From contig CAJUAK010000008.1 in assembly GCA_910584385.1 (NCBI GenBank), positions 22,251-86,250 of the forward strand: a DNA stretch of 64,000 bases, read 5' to 3'. Positions within the stretch are counted from its first letter, which is position 1; each line of letters begins with the position of its first letter. The notes under the pieces were generated by a model that worked only from the letters and a program-made list of their open reading frames with translations, made no database searches and was not told where the DNA came from. This document shows, piece after piece, positions 25,065-33,384 of this stretch. The DNA is from an uncultured Alphaproteobacteria bacterium. Lineage in GTDB: Bacteria > Pseudomonadota > Alphaproteobacteria > RF32 > CAG-239. The translations under genes were made by a program, and so were the position numbers.

Positions 25065-27185
25065 CTATTTAAAAGACCTTAAAAGATTCTTGGCATTGTT
25101 TTTTATATCTCCTGCCATGCCTTTAATTGCCTTAATATCGCTGTCTATCTGATTGCCGATATCCTGCTTTGTCTGCTGGACTTTGCTCGGTGCGGGAAAT
25201 CTGCTTTTATAAGGCGTCCCTTCCAAAGCCGTATAACACGGACTGCTGTTTGCATCCAACAAAACCTGCCCGCCAAGATATGCCGGCCCTGCTGCCGCCA
25301 CGCCCGCCAAAGTCTTCAAAGCGCTTGCATCATCCAATGAAATTTTGGGGTCTTGCAAAGTACCTTTAACTTTAATGAACGAAGACAAGGCCTGCGCAAT
25401 ATTAAAGTCTTTAATCTGCCCGGAATAAGGCTGAATAGAAAAGTTAATGACATCATCTTTCAAATTCAAATTTCCCGTACTGACCAGGCTCATTTCCTCA
25501 GCCTGGACGGCAATGCCTTTTGGAAAGTCAGCCAGGCCGTTTTTAATATCCGTACGGACAACCGCGCATTTCAAATGGACATCTGTATTTTTGCGGCTTG
25601 AAAAATTAATCATATTCAAAAGCTGCGAAATAAAATTGCCTTTTAAGAAGCTCAACGCACCCGTTTGAACAACGGATTCTTCTAAAATTCCGATAACCTG
25701 CCCATTCAAATTTTCAGCCAGCTGGCGATAAGTTTTGCCGCTGCCGGACAAATTCAAAACAATATCCGTCTTTCCGCCGCTCAAAATTCCAAAGCTTTTA
25801 TTGTTTTGAGGCGTAAATTCCTTATGCAGCTTCTGCAGGAGAAGATTTTCGCTTGAAGCTTGCAGGCGCATGCTTTGCTTTGCGGCATCCACCTGTGCGA
25901 CAACATTTATTTTCCCACCGCCAAAGGATAATGTCAGCGGGTCGATATTCAAAATGCCGTTGTTAAGATTTGCTTTTAAGCCGACATTCTCCGCCGTCAT
26001 CCCGGCATCAACAACCAACTTGCCGATATTGACATTCGCCTGGGCATTTACCGTCTGAAGCGCCGAATAAGGTATAAGGCCTGCCGGAACCAGTTCTGTT
26101 GCCTGCGCCGTATTTATTAAAGAAATACGACTTATTGCAAAATTGCTGTTGGAGCTAAAATTTTGCAAATTAATCAAATCGCTTTTAAGATTCACCATAA
26201 CATTGGGAACTTTCCCCGAAATATCTGCGCGAATATTTCCGGTAATCAGGTTATTGACAATATTCAGCTGCTTAATTGCCGCAGAAATCTGTTGCAGATT
26301 CCCTTCCAACAAAGCATTCAACGTTGTTTCGGGGGCATTCATATTTCCCGCGGGATTGTAAATATTGCTGTTAAAAGCAAATTGCAAATTGTTAAAAATA
26401 TCTGTCAGGCTGCCGTCTAAATTAATATCAATGCCATAAGCCGAAGCATCCAGAGAAACCGGATAAGCCCCTTTTTCAACAAGAAGCTGCTGTAAAGAGC
26501 CCAAAACAGCCTTGCCTTTTACCTTTTGCCCGTCGATATCCACGTTAAAAGAAAGATTGATTTGTTCATCTGCGGATGGCGCCGAAATGGCAACGGAATT
26601 AATATCAATTACATTTTTAGCCCCGCTTTTAAGATTGCTGATTTCCAGCATGCCGCTATTTATTTCAAAATTTCTCGCAGCAAAACCTAGAAGCAAACCC
26701 GCCGCAGGATTCGCGGCAGACACCTGCATATTTTCCATTGCAGGAGGAAGCTCGGCAGGAAGAGGCTCAACCTTTACCTTTTCATTTTTTGAAAAATCCC
26801 AATTGTTTTTGCCGTCGACCGAAGTTTCCAGATAAATTTTCGGAGAAGTCAAAATCATTTTATCCAAAACAATATTTTTCTTCAAAAGCGGCAAAACGGC
26901 CAATTTCAATTCCAGCTTTTGCAACGTAACCATCTGAGGCTGTGAAGCCCAAGGGGCATTTTGCAATTCGACATCTTCCACAATAAGGGTCGGCACCAAT
27001 GAAATACCTATGCTGGCATCGCCTTTAATCTCAAGTTTACGCCCGATTTGCTTTTCAACCAATTCAGAAACATAAGATTTATATTGGTTCAAATCAAAAT
27101 TATGCAAAAAATAAGCTCCTGAACCAATAACTACAACAAAAAGGCCTAAAACAACGACGCCTGTAATCTTCCAAAACTTAGCCAT
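25065..27185 (-). CDS. AsmA family envelope protein
   Basis: 706 residues: one N-terminal membrane helix (about 6-28), then the AsmA N-terminal domain (GRKLEIKGDASIGISLVP, VEDVELQNAPWAS) and a long beta-rich periplasmic part ending in the AsmA C-terminal region (NFSIQPYSGQ…VKGTLQDPKISLD). AsmA-type proteins are thought to bridge the envelope and move lipids to the outer membrane. Its ATG overlaps the rluC stop by one base. Confidence 0.9.
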   Translation of the reverse strand: MAKFWKITGVVVLGLFVVVIGSGAYFLHNFDLNQYKSYVSELVEKQIGRKLEIKGDASIGISLVPTLIVEDVELQNAPWASQPQMVTLQKLELKLAVLPLLKKNIVLDKMILTSPKIYLETSVDGKNNWDFSKNEKVKVEPLPAELPPAMENMQVSAANPAAGLLLGFAARNFEINSGMLEISNLKSGAKNVIDINSVAISAPSADEQINLSFNVDIDGQKVKGKAVLGSLQQLLVEKGAYPVSLDASAYGIDINLDGSLTDIFNNLQFAFNSNIYNPAGNMNAPETTLNALLEGNLQQISAAIKQLNIVNNLITGNIRADISGKVPNVMVNLKSDLINLQNFSSNSNFAISRISLINTAQATELVPAGLIPYSALQTVNAQANVNIGKLVVDAGMTAENVGLKANLNNGILNIDPLTLSFGGGKINVVAQVDAAKQSMRLQASSENLLLQKLHKEFTPQNNKSFGILSGGKTDIVLNLSGSGKTYRQLAENLNGQVIGILEESVVQTGALSFLKGNFISQLLNMINFSSRKNTDVHLKCAVVRTDIKNGLADFPKGIAVQAEEMSLVSTGNLNLKDDVINFSIQPYSGQIKDFNIAQALSSFIKVKGTLQDPKISLDDASALKTLAGVAAAGPAYLGGQVLLDANSSPCYTALEGTPYKSRFPAPSKVQQTKQDIGNQIDSDIKAIKGMAGDIKNNAKNLLRSFK

Positions 27186-28123
27186 TAATTTCGCTCCTTA
27201 AAAGATAAACCCGTATTTTCAAGATCCTGTCGAAAGGTTTCCGGCAAACCGGCTTTAATAATCAATGCCTTATTATATAATCCCGGAATTTCAATTTTAT
27301 AAGCGTGCAAATGCAAAATATCCTTAATATTGGCAAATTTTTGCCGCTGCCCGCTGAAATATTTATTATCGCCGGCAATCGGACAGCCAATATGCGCCAA
27401 ATGCGCACGGATTTGATGTGTCCGCCCGGTCAAGGGCGAAGCGGCAACCAAAGCAAACTTATCGCTCAGGCTGTCCAAAACCTGATATTGCGTAACAGCC
27501 GGCTTTCCGGATTCTGAAACAACCATTTTTTCGCCCAACTTTTCCAAAGGCGCCTTAATTTCGCCGCTTTCTTTTTTCGGGCAGCCAACAACCAAAGCAA
27601 GATATGTTTTCGAAAGATTATGCATTCGAAAAGCTTTGGTTAAAAAATCCGCCGTTTTCCGGTTTCTTGCCAAGACCAACACGCCGCTGGTATCCTTATC
27701 TATGCGGTGAACCAAACGGGGCTTTTCTTCTTTGTCAAAAGCCAAAGCCTCCAGCATGCCGTCAACATGGCGCAGCGTATTTGTACCGCCCTGCACCGCC
27801 AGGCCGGACGGTTTGTTAATCGCAATCAGGTTATCATCTTTATAAATAACCAAAGAACGCATAAATTCGACATCTGCCGGACGCATTTGTTTTTTATCCG
27901 CCGGCGCTCTTTTTTCATTGTCTAATGGAGGGATTCTCAACTCCTGCCCAACGGAAAGCTTGGAAGAAGCTTCCGCTTTTTTGCCATCCAGCTTTATTTG
28001 TTTTGTTCGCAGGAGTTTCTGCAGCCGTCCCAGGCTTAAACCCGGATATTCGCGGATAAACCACCTGTTCAGGCGCATTCCGTCATCTTTTTCAGTAATT
28101 TTAATTAATTGGACACCGCTCAT
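27185..28123 (-). CDS. rluC: 23S rRNA pseudouridine synthase, RluC-like
   Basis: RluA-family enzyme with an N-terminal S4 RNA-binding domain (residues about 17-75) and the catalytic loop HRIDKDTSGVLVLARN, whose Asp attacks the uridine; GRTHQIRAHLAHIGCPIAGD follows as in all members. RluC modifies U955, U2504 and U2580 in E. coli; RluD is the main alternative, but the loop is closer to RluC. First gene of the rluC-asmA-atp12-acyP operon. Confidence 0.9.
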   Translation of the reverse strand: MSGVQLIKITEKDDGMRLNRWFIREYPGLSLGRLQKLLRTKQIKLDGKKAEASSKLSVGQELRIPPLDNEKRAPADKKQMRPADVEFMRSLVIYKDDNLIAINKPSGLAVQGGTNTLRHVDGMLEALAFDKEEKPRLVHRIDKDTSGVLVLARNRKTADFLTKAFRMHNLSKTYLALVVGCPKKESGEIKAPLEKLGEKMVVSESGKPAVTQYQVLDSLSDKFALVAASPLTGRTHQIRAHLAHIGCPIAGDNKYFSGQRQKFANIKDILHLHAYKIEIPGLYNKALIIKAGLPETFRQDLENTGLSFKERN

Positions 28124-28211
28124 TTTTTCCCCGTTTTTATTTGGAAGCAGTTTATTTTATATAAAGCTAAAAAACAAGATGCAAAATAAAATAAGCGTCT
28201 GCATTAAAGGC

Positions 28212-28295
28212 GAGATTATGCTTTTTAGAAAAAGCTCCTAGTTTAATAAGGGAAAAATTAAACCAAATGCTTTATATCTGCAAAGGCATAATCTC
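28212..28295. ncRNA. Candidate structured RNA or leader element
   Basis: A perfect 10-bp outer stem, GAGATTATGC (28212-28221) with GCATAATCTC (28286-28295), encloses a hairpin GCTTTTT-AG-AAAAAGC (28220-28235), a second hairpin GTTTAAT/ATTAAAC (28241-28247 with 28257-28263) and a possible third (GCTTT with AAAGGC, 28269-28287). The layout looks like a multi-branch junction. It may be the leader of the rluC operon (minus strand) or a separate small RNA. It matches no RNA family I know. Confidence 0.4.
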
Positions 28296-28400
28296 ACAGG
28301 ACAATGCAATCATTAAGATATATTAGAAATATATCATAACTCAAAATTATCTATTTTCAAGATATTTTTTTAATAAGATAAACGCATTAAGATAAATGCA

Positions 28401-28428
28401 AAAAAGGCGTTGTAAAACAACGCCTTTT
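28401..28428 (-). terminator. Rho-independent terminator of pnp
   Basis: Perfect 8-bp GGCGTTGT/ACAACGCC stem (28406-28413 and 28417-28424) with an AAA loop and flanking A/T pairs, followed on the minus strand by five to six T. It lies about 22 bases after the pnp stop. Confidence 0.9.
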
Positions 28429-28449
28429 CAACCATAAAAGATTTCTAAA

Positions 28450-30576
28450 CTACTTTGCAGTTTCCAAATCTTCGCCAGTTTCCTGATTTACACGCTTTGC
28501 AGAAAGCTTGATTTTGCCTCTGTTATCTGTTCCAAGGCATTTAACCCACATTGTGTCGCCTTCTTTATAGAATTCAGAAACAGTTGCGATTCTTTCATTC
28601 TTAATTTCAGAAATATGAACCAAACCTTCCGTTGTGCCAAGGAAGCGTACAAAAGCGCCAAAATCCATAATTTTTGTAACAACGCCTTTGTAAATCTTGC
28701 CCTCTTCAGGAACGGCAACAATACCCAAAATCCATTCCAAGCAAGCATCGCCTTGTTCTTTTTTCATAGATGCGATACGGACGATTCCATCATCTGTAAT
28801 ATCGACCTTGCACCCTGTTTTTTCAACAATTTCACGAATAACCTTGCCGCCTGTTCCGATAACCTCGCGAATTTTATCAACGGGGATCTTAATGGCAACG
28901 ATTCTCGGAGCTCTGTCAGAAACATGGGGGCGGGGTTCGCTAATGGCTTTTGCCATTTCGCCCAGAATATGCTGGCGCCCTTCATGCGCCTGAGCCAAAG
29001 CTGTTTGCATAATTTCTTTGGTGATGGAAGTAATTTTAATATCCATCTGCAAAGCGGTAACGCCGTCTTTTGTACCGGCAACTTTAAAGTCCATATCCCC
29101 GAGGTGGTCTTCATCACCCAAGATATCCGTCAAAACGGCAACGCGGCCATCATCTTCTTTAATCAAGCCCATTGCAATGCCGGCAACCGGTTTTGCCATT
29201 GGCACGCCGGCAGACATCAAAGACATTGTCGAACCGCAAACCGTTGCCATTGAAGAAGAACCGTTAGATTCCATAATTTCAGAAACGACACGAATTGTAT
29301 AAGGGAAAGAATCCTTATCTTTAGGCAACATTGGATGGATTGCGCGCCAAGCCAATTTACCATGGCCGATTTCACGACGTCCGGGGCTGCCGATTCTTCC
29401 GCATTCGCCAACAGAAAACGGCGGGAAGTTATAGTTCAGCATAAAGTCTTCTTTATAGGTTTCCATTAAACCGTCAACCATTTGGGCATCTTCGCCGGTA
29501 CCAAGCGTTGTAACAACCAAAGCCTGCGTTTCGCCGCGGGTAAACAAAGCAGAACCATGCGCTGTCGGAATAACGTCAACTTCGCACTGGATAGGACGGA
29601 CCGTCTTGGTATCGCGCCCGTCAATTCTGCGCCCTGTATTTAAAACCTTGTCTCTCATTACCCGAGCCATAAGATTCTCTAAAACATCCTGAATATAACG
29701 CACTTCCAGTTCATTTTCGGCGTCAATTGTCGCCTTGGCGGCTTCATTAATCTGCCCGACCGCCGTACCTCTCTTTAACTTGTCGGTAATGCTGAAAGCT
29801 TCTTCATATTGCGGGCGGAATTCTTTTTCAATCCTGTTGTATAAATCATAATATTCCTGAGGATATTCAGGAGCAGCCCAGGGTTCCTTTCCGGCTTCTG
29901 CTTTTAATTCCTCAATCATTTTAATAACCGGCTGGAAGCTTTCAAAACCAAACATAACCGCACCGAGCATGGTTTCTTCAGAAAGTTCCTGCGCTTCGGA
30001 TTCAACCATCAAAACGCCTTCTTTCGTACCGGCAACGGCTAATTCCAGCAAGGAATCTTTCTGCTGTTCAAAAGTCGGATTCAAAATATACTGTCCATCC
30101 TTATAACCAATTTTTGCCGCAGCAATAGGCCCTAAGAAAGGAATGCCCGAAACAGCCAAAGCAGCCGAAGCGGCAATCATTGCAACAACATCAGAATCTG
30201 TTTGTTGGTCATGACCCAAAACCGTGCAGATGATTTGGACTTCATTTTTAAATGTTTCCGGAAACAACGGGCGGATTGGACGGTCAATCAAGCGGGAAAT
30301 AAGAACTTCGCGTTCGCTGGGTTTTCCTTCTCTCTTCATAAAGCCGCCGGGAACTTTACCCGTTGCATAATATTTTTCTTGATAATTAACTGTCAAAGGA
30401 AAGAAATCCTGATCAGCCTTTACCTCTTTTGCCGCAACAACAGTAGCAATAACTTCCGTTTCTCCATAAGTTGCAATAACAGCGCCTGTGGCTTGTCTTG
30501 CTATCTTGCCTGTTTCCAGAACTAATTTACGTCCGCCCCATTCCATCTCTTTGCGGCATACATTAAAATTGATCAT
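28450..30576 (-). CDS. pnp: Polynucleotide phosphorylase
   Basis: 3'-to-5' phosphorolytic exoribonuclease of the degradosome. 708 residues: two RNase PH domains (first with GGFMKREGKPSEREVLISRLIDRPIRPLFP, described by its PEREV-like motif; second with GRRDGR-like TGRRIDGRDTKTVRPI), an alpha domain between, then KH (KIREVIGTGGKVIREI) and S1 (GKIYKGVVTKIMDFGAFV) RNA-binding domains. Downstream of rpsO as in most bacteria, but separated by a long palindrome. Confidence 0.98.
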   Translation of the reverse strand: MINFNVCRKEMEWGGRKLVLETGKIARQATGAVIATYGETEVIATVVAAKEVKADQDFFPLTVNYQEKYYATGKVPGGFMKREGKPSEREVLISRLIDRPIRPLFPETFKNEVQIICTVLGHDQQTDSDVVAMIAASAALAVSGIPFLGPIAAAKIGYKDGQYILNPTFEQQKDSLLELAVAGTKEGVLMVESEAQELSEETMLGAVMFGFESFQPVIKMIEELKAEAGKEPWAAPEYPQEYYDLYNRIEKEFRPQYEEAFSITDKLKRGTAVGQINEAAKATIDAENELEVRYIQDVLENLMARVMRDKVLNTGRRIDGRDTKTVRPIQCEVDVIPTAHGSALFTRGETQALVVTTLGTGEDAQMVDGLMETYKEDFMLNYNFPPFSVGECGRIGSPGRREIGHGKLAWRAIHPMLPKDKDSFPYTIRVVSEIMESNGSSSMATVCGSTMSLMSAGVPMAKPVAGIAMGLIKEDDGRVAVLTDILGDEDHLGDMDFKVAGTKDGVTALQMDIKITSITKEIMQTALAQAHEGRQHILGEMAKAISEPRPHVSDRAPRIVAIKIPVDKIREVIGTGGKVIREIVEKTGCKVDITDDGIVRIASMKKEQGDACLEWILGIVAVPEEGKIYKGVVTKIMDFGAFVRFLGTTEGLVHISEIKNERIATVSEFYKEGDTMWVKCLGTDNRGKIKLSAKRVNQETGEDLETAK

Positions 30577-30734
30577 ATTTCTCTACCTTTCTCTCTATAC
30601 AATCATCTACCTGCCCCATGCAGGATTTTATTTAAAACAGAAGCGGAGCTTTGCACCCCGCAACTGTTTAATTTGAAGAATAAGCTTTAAGCAGGAAAAT
30701 GGAACTAATCCCATATACCTCTCAAAACCCTTAC

Positions 30735-30862
30735 AAAAATCGGTTTTAGGCTGATAGATAGAGTAATTTCCAGAAAACGAAAAAATTCTAGCGTACAAAG
30801 AAGTACGTGAATTTTTTCGTATTTCGTAAAATTGCTCCAGATACTGCATAAAACCGATTTTT
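30735..30862. repeat. 128-base imperfect palindrome between rpsO and pnp
   Basis: The outer 14 bases of each end (30735-30748 and 30849-30862) are perfect complements. A second perfect 10-bp stem, CGAAAAAATT with AATTTTTTCG (30778-30787 and 30810-30819), caps the centre with a further CGTAC/GTACG stem. The intervening arms match imperfectly, so almost the whole element can fold into one arm of about 60 bp. It starts one base after the rpsO stop codon. It could be the RNase III processing site and terminator of the rpsO-pnp transcript, or an inserted palindromic element. Confidence 0.75.
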
Positions 30863-30863
30863 C

Positions 30864-31133
30864 CTATTTACGCAAATCCAATTTCTTAATAATGTCCTGA
30901 TATCTGCTTTCGCTCTTGCCTTTCAGATAGTCCAAAAGGTGGCGGCGTTTGCTGACCATTTTCATTAAGCCGAGACGGGAATGTTTGTCTTTGGCATGAG
31001 TATTAAAATGTTGAATCAGGTTATTAATTCTGACAGTCCAGATAGCAATCTGAACTTCCGGAGAACCGGTGTCATTTGGATTAATAGCATAGGTTTTAAT
31101 TATTTCTTGTTTTTTTTCATTTGTAATCGACAT
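30864..31133 (-). CDS. rpsO: Ribosomal protein uS15
   Basis: Primary 16S-binding protein of the small-subunit platform. 89 residues with the family blocks GSPEVQIAIWTVRI, HSRLGLMKMVSKRRHLLDYL and a basic C-terminus. ATG at 31133 preferred over the preceding TTG: AAGGAAA lies before it and the length becomes the usual 89. S15 often controls its own mRNA, but the leader here is only 15 bases from truB. Confidence 0.98.
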   Translation of the reverse strand: MSITNEKKQEIIKTYAINPNDTGSPEVQIAIWTVRINNLIQHFNTHAKDKHSRLGLMKMVSKRRHLLDYLKGKSESRYQDIIKKLDLRK

Positions 31134-31148
31134 CAATATTTCCTTAAA

Positions 31149-32060
31149 TTACAGGTTAAAAACACGAAGCGGCGCTATTTTTCTTTCCCCCGCTTCCACA
31201 ATTGCCACAAGCTTCCCTTCGCAAACAGCGGCAGCCTTTTGCCCCTTCAGCTTTTGAGCCTCAGGCATCGAAGGCGGCAATCCCTGGCCATTGGCAAGCT
31301 TTGCAGCTTCTTCCGGCGTTACGGCAAGCACCGCGATGTCGCGCAGTGCCGTCATGACCGGCAGCAATGCATTAAAATGCTCTTCACTATGCACCATATT
31401 TTTTATTTTTTCCAGCAAAATCGCATCATCTAAGCTAAATTTTCCGCATTTTGTCCGTCTCAATGCCGTCAAATAACCCAATGTGCCGAGTCTTTTTGCA
31501 ATATCCTTGCCCAAAGTGCGGACATATGTCCCTTTCGAACACCGCACTTTAAATTTTGCCTGCCGATTCGCCATTTCCTCCACAAACTGCAAATCATAAA
31601 TTTCAATTTCCCTTTCCGGCATAGAAACTTCTTCGCCTTTGCGCGCAAGGTTATAAGCGCGTTCGCCATTAATTTTTATGGCAGAATAAGCCGGCGGCGT
31701 TTGCTTGATTTTGCCGATAAATTCCGGAAGGGCTGCCAGGATTTCGCTTCTGTTTGGAATTTTTTCACATTCGTTGACAACTTCGCCATCACAATCATCC
31801 GTATTGGTCTCTTGCCCCCAGCGAATAATAAACTCATATTCTTTTTCGCCGTCTGTTATAAAAGGGATAAGTTTTGTCGCCTCGCCAAAAGCAATGGGCA
31901 AAACGCCTGTTGCAAAAGGGTCTAATGTTCCGGTATGCCCGTTTTTTTGAGCATTAAACCAATATCTTGTCTTATTGACAACATCTGTCGAGCCCATATC
32001 CCGGGGCTTATCAACAACCAGCCAGCCATTAACGGCATTGCCTTTTTTACGTCTTGCCAT
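31149..32060 (-). CDS. truB: tRNA pseudouridine-55 synthase TruB
   Basis: Makes the universal pseudouridine 55 in the tRNA T-arm. Shows VVDKPRDMGST, the catalytic loop GHTGTLDPFATGVLP with its Asp, KTPPAYSAIKINGERAYNLAR-type motif, and RCSKGTYVRTLGKDI. 303 residues including a C-terminal PUA-like end. It lies immediately upstream of rpsO (15 bases), the common truB-rpsO-pnp order; infB lies further up but is separated by two orphan genes. Confidence 0.97.
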   Translation of the reverse strand: MARRKKGNAVNGWLVVDKPRDMGSTDVVNKTRYWFNAQKNGHTGTLDPFATGVLPIAFGEATKLIPFITDGEKEYEFIIRWGQETNTDDCDGEVVNECEKIPNRSEILAALPEFIGKIKQTPPAYSAIKINGERAYNLARKGEEVSMPEREIEIYDLQFVEEMANRQAKFKVRCSKGTYVRTLGKDIAKRLGTLGYLTALRRTKCGKFSLDDAILLEKIKNMVHSEEHFNALLPVMTALRDIAVLAVTPEEAAKLANGQGLPPSMPEAQKLKGQKAAAVCEGKLVAIVEAGERKIAPLRVFNL

Positions 32061-32124
32061 AATAAACTCCTTTTATTTTGCTTTTAGCTGAAACCCAAAG
32101 CTTTGTCAAACGCTCTTTATACGC

Positions 32125-32152
32125 AAAAGAGCCGAGATTTCTCCCGGCTCTT
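32125..32152 (-). terminator. Hairpin after the 378-residue orphan gene
   Basis: Eight-bp AAGAGCCG/CGGCTCTT stem (32127-32134 and 32145-32152) with a 10-base loop and a short T run on the minus strand. It lies 3 bases after the stop of the orphan gene and isolates truB from it. Confidence 0.65.
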
Positions 32153-32155
32153 GAA

Positions 32156-33292
32156 TCAAAGTCTAAGCAGTTTTTTCCAAAAAGGCTTGGTATTTTTTCG
32201 CTGTTCTTTTTCTTGCTTCCTCCTTTTGCGCTCCAGATAGGCGGCAATAGTCCCCTGGGCATAGCGCGAAGAACATGCCAGACAGCAAATTTCGTGAAGT
32301 TCTTCTCCTTCAGCAACAACTTCCGGCGGTTCATTCAAAGAAAGCTTCAGCATTTTGGCTCCCGCCTCATCGAAAACGACAGCCGCATCAAAGAAACGGC
32401 CGGCATCCGCTCCGTCATAGACAAGCTTGTAGCCTTGTGCGCCATCATCCCAAAAGAATATTCTGGAACGCCGGTTTTTCTGCCATTTGCATTGCTTGCC
32501 CCTTTGCTGAAAAACGGGAAACCTATAACATCCGTCCGCACATAACCCAAGAGGAAGCGTTTCATCGCAAAGAGGCATGATAAGCTCCTGATAAAGAAGC
32601 TTCTTCACAACAACCTCCTGGCCCAAAAAGCACAGATAAGAGAAAACATATTCCCTGCCGTTAAAATGCACATAATAGAAACTTTTCCGGCCATCTGCAT
32701 CAAGGCTTTTTGTCGCATATTCTTTTCCCAGGCAGGTTGACTGGCCGTCGGCAAAAGAATAAAGATAGCACAAACCGCCGCGGCAATAAGTGCAGCTTCC
32801 GCTATAAACATTTCCGAGTTCTCCGTTAACAAGGGGAAAAAACTTTTTCTGTTCCGGCATGAAAAATTGGAACTGCGTTCCCGAATTCTCCAAAACAAAG
32901 CAGCCGGAACCGCAATATTTACAGGAAAAATTCATACCTGCCCGAAAAGCATGCGTCGCATCATCGCCCCAAAAACGGATATAGGCAACATTGCCATAGA
33001 TCCAAAAGAAAGCGCCATCCATATGGTAAAACCATGAAAAGGCCTTTTTGCCCTTTACATTTTTTGGCCCCTCATGAAGAAGTTTCTTTTTAGTATCATA
33101 AGCAAAAAGCTGCGCTTCTTTTTTCGATTCGCCAATAGCAAATGTAAATTTGGACCGGACAGCCACAGGCAAAAAAACTGTTGGATAATCATTACCTGCC
33201 TCATAGTACGCACCGGAAAACTTTTTTACAGTACCGGCGGCAGAATCAAAAAGGCTTACATGGTAAGTTTTATAAACTTTGAAATCTTCCAT
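32156..33292 (-). CDS. Orphan protein with CxxC motifs, unknown
   Basis: 378 residues, rich in aromatic residues, Gly and Cys, with repeated short strand-like blocks (FFWIYGNVAYIRFWG, SFYYVHFNGREYVFSYL, RIFFWDDGAQGYKLVY) that could form a propeller or repeated beta sheet. Two metal-site-like pairs are visible, CKYCGSGC and CTYCRGGLC, and a third CCLACSS near the end; the tail is strongly basic (KRRKQEKEQRKN). No signal peptide. Shares FFWDD-type blocks with the next gene, so they may be distant paralogues. I recognise no family. Its own terminator follows. Confidence 0.55.
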   Translation of the reverse strand: MEDFKVYKTYHVSLFDSAAGTVKKFSGAYYEAGNDYPTVFLPVAVRSKFTFAIGESKKEAQLFAYDTKKKLLHEGPKNVKGKKAFSWFYHMDGAFFWIYGNVAYIRFWGDDATHAFRAGMNFSCKYCGSGCFVLENSGTQFQFFMPEQKKFFPLVNGELGNVYSGSCTYCRGGLCYLYSFADGQSTCLGKEYATKSLDADGRKSFYYVHFNGREYVFSYLCFLGQEVVVKKLLYQELIMPLCDETLPLGLCADGCYRFPVFQQRGKQCKWQKNRRSRIFFWDDGAQGYKLVYDGADAGRFFDAAVVFDEAGAKMLKLSLNEPPEVVAEGEELHEICCLACSSRYAQGTIAAYLERKRRKQEKEQRKNTKPFWKKLLRL

Positions 33293-33360
33293 AAAAATAC
33301 AAGTTAAGTTAATAATAGATTTTGAGGGAAATGATTAACACTTTTAATAAAAAAAGCAAT

Positions 33361-33384
33361 AAAAAAAGAGGGCTTAACGCCCTC
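33361..33384 (-). terminator. Terminator overlapping the 309-residue orphan stop
   Basis: Six-bp GAGGGC/GCCCTC stem (33368-33373 and 33379-33384) whose loop holds the stop codon of the orphan gene, followed on the minus strand by seven T. The two orphan genes are therefore separate transcripts. Confidence 0.8.

Larger units (their letters stand above)
28124..28449. other. 326-base intergenic region, AT-rich
   Basis: Lies between rluC and pnp, both on the minus strand. It holds no convincing gene. Two elements stand out: the pnp terminator (28401-28428) and a set of nested inverted repeats (28212-28295). The stretch 28296-28400 is AT-rich and shows nothing definite; 28124-28211 must carry the rluC leader. 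Confidence 0.7.

Noticed and set aside
25169..26929. Several plus-strand open frames opposite the AsmA-family gene
   Set aside because: They are short, overlap one another, lack ribosome sites and lie wholly inside a well-supported minus-strand gene.
28296..28400. Possible small gene or tRNA in the AT-rich stretch before the pnp terminator
   Set aside because: No start with a ribosome site, no T-loop motif and no cloverleaf pairing was seen.
30628..30849. 73-residue open frame on the minus strand after rpsO
   Set aside because: It runs through the palindrome and shows no protein-like features; its openness follows from the inverted repeat.
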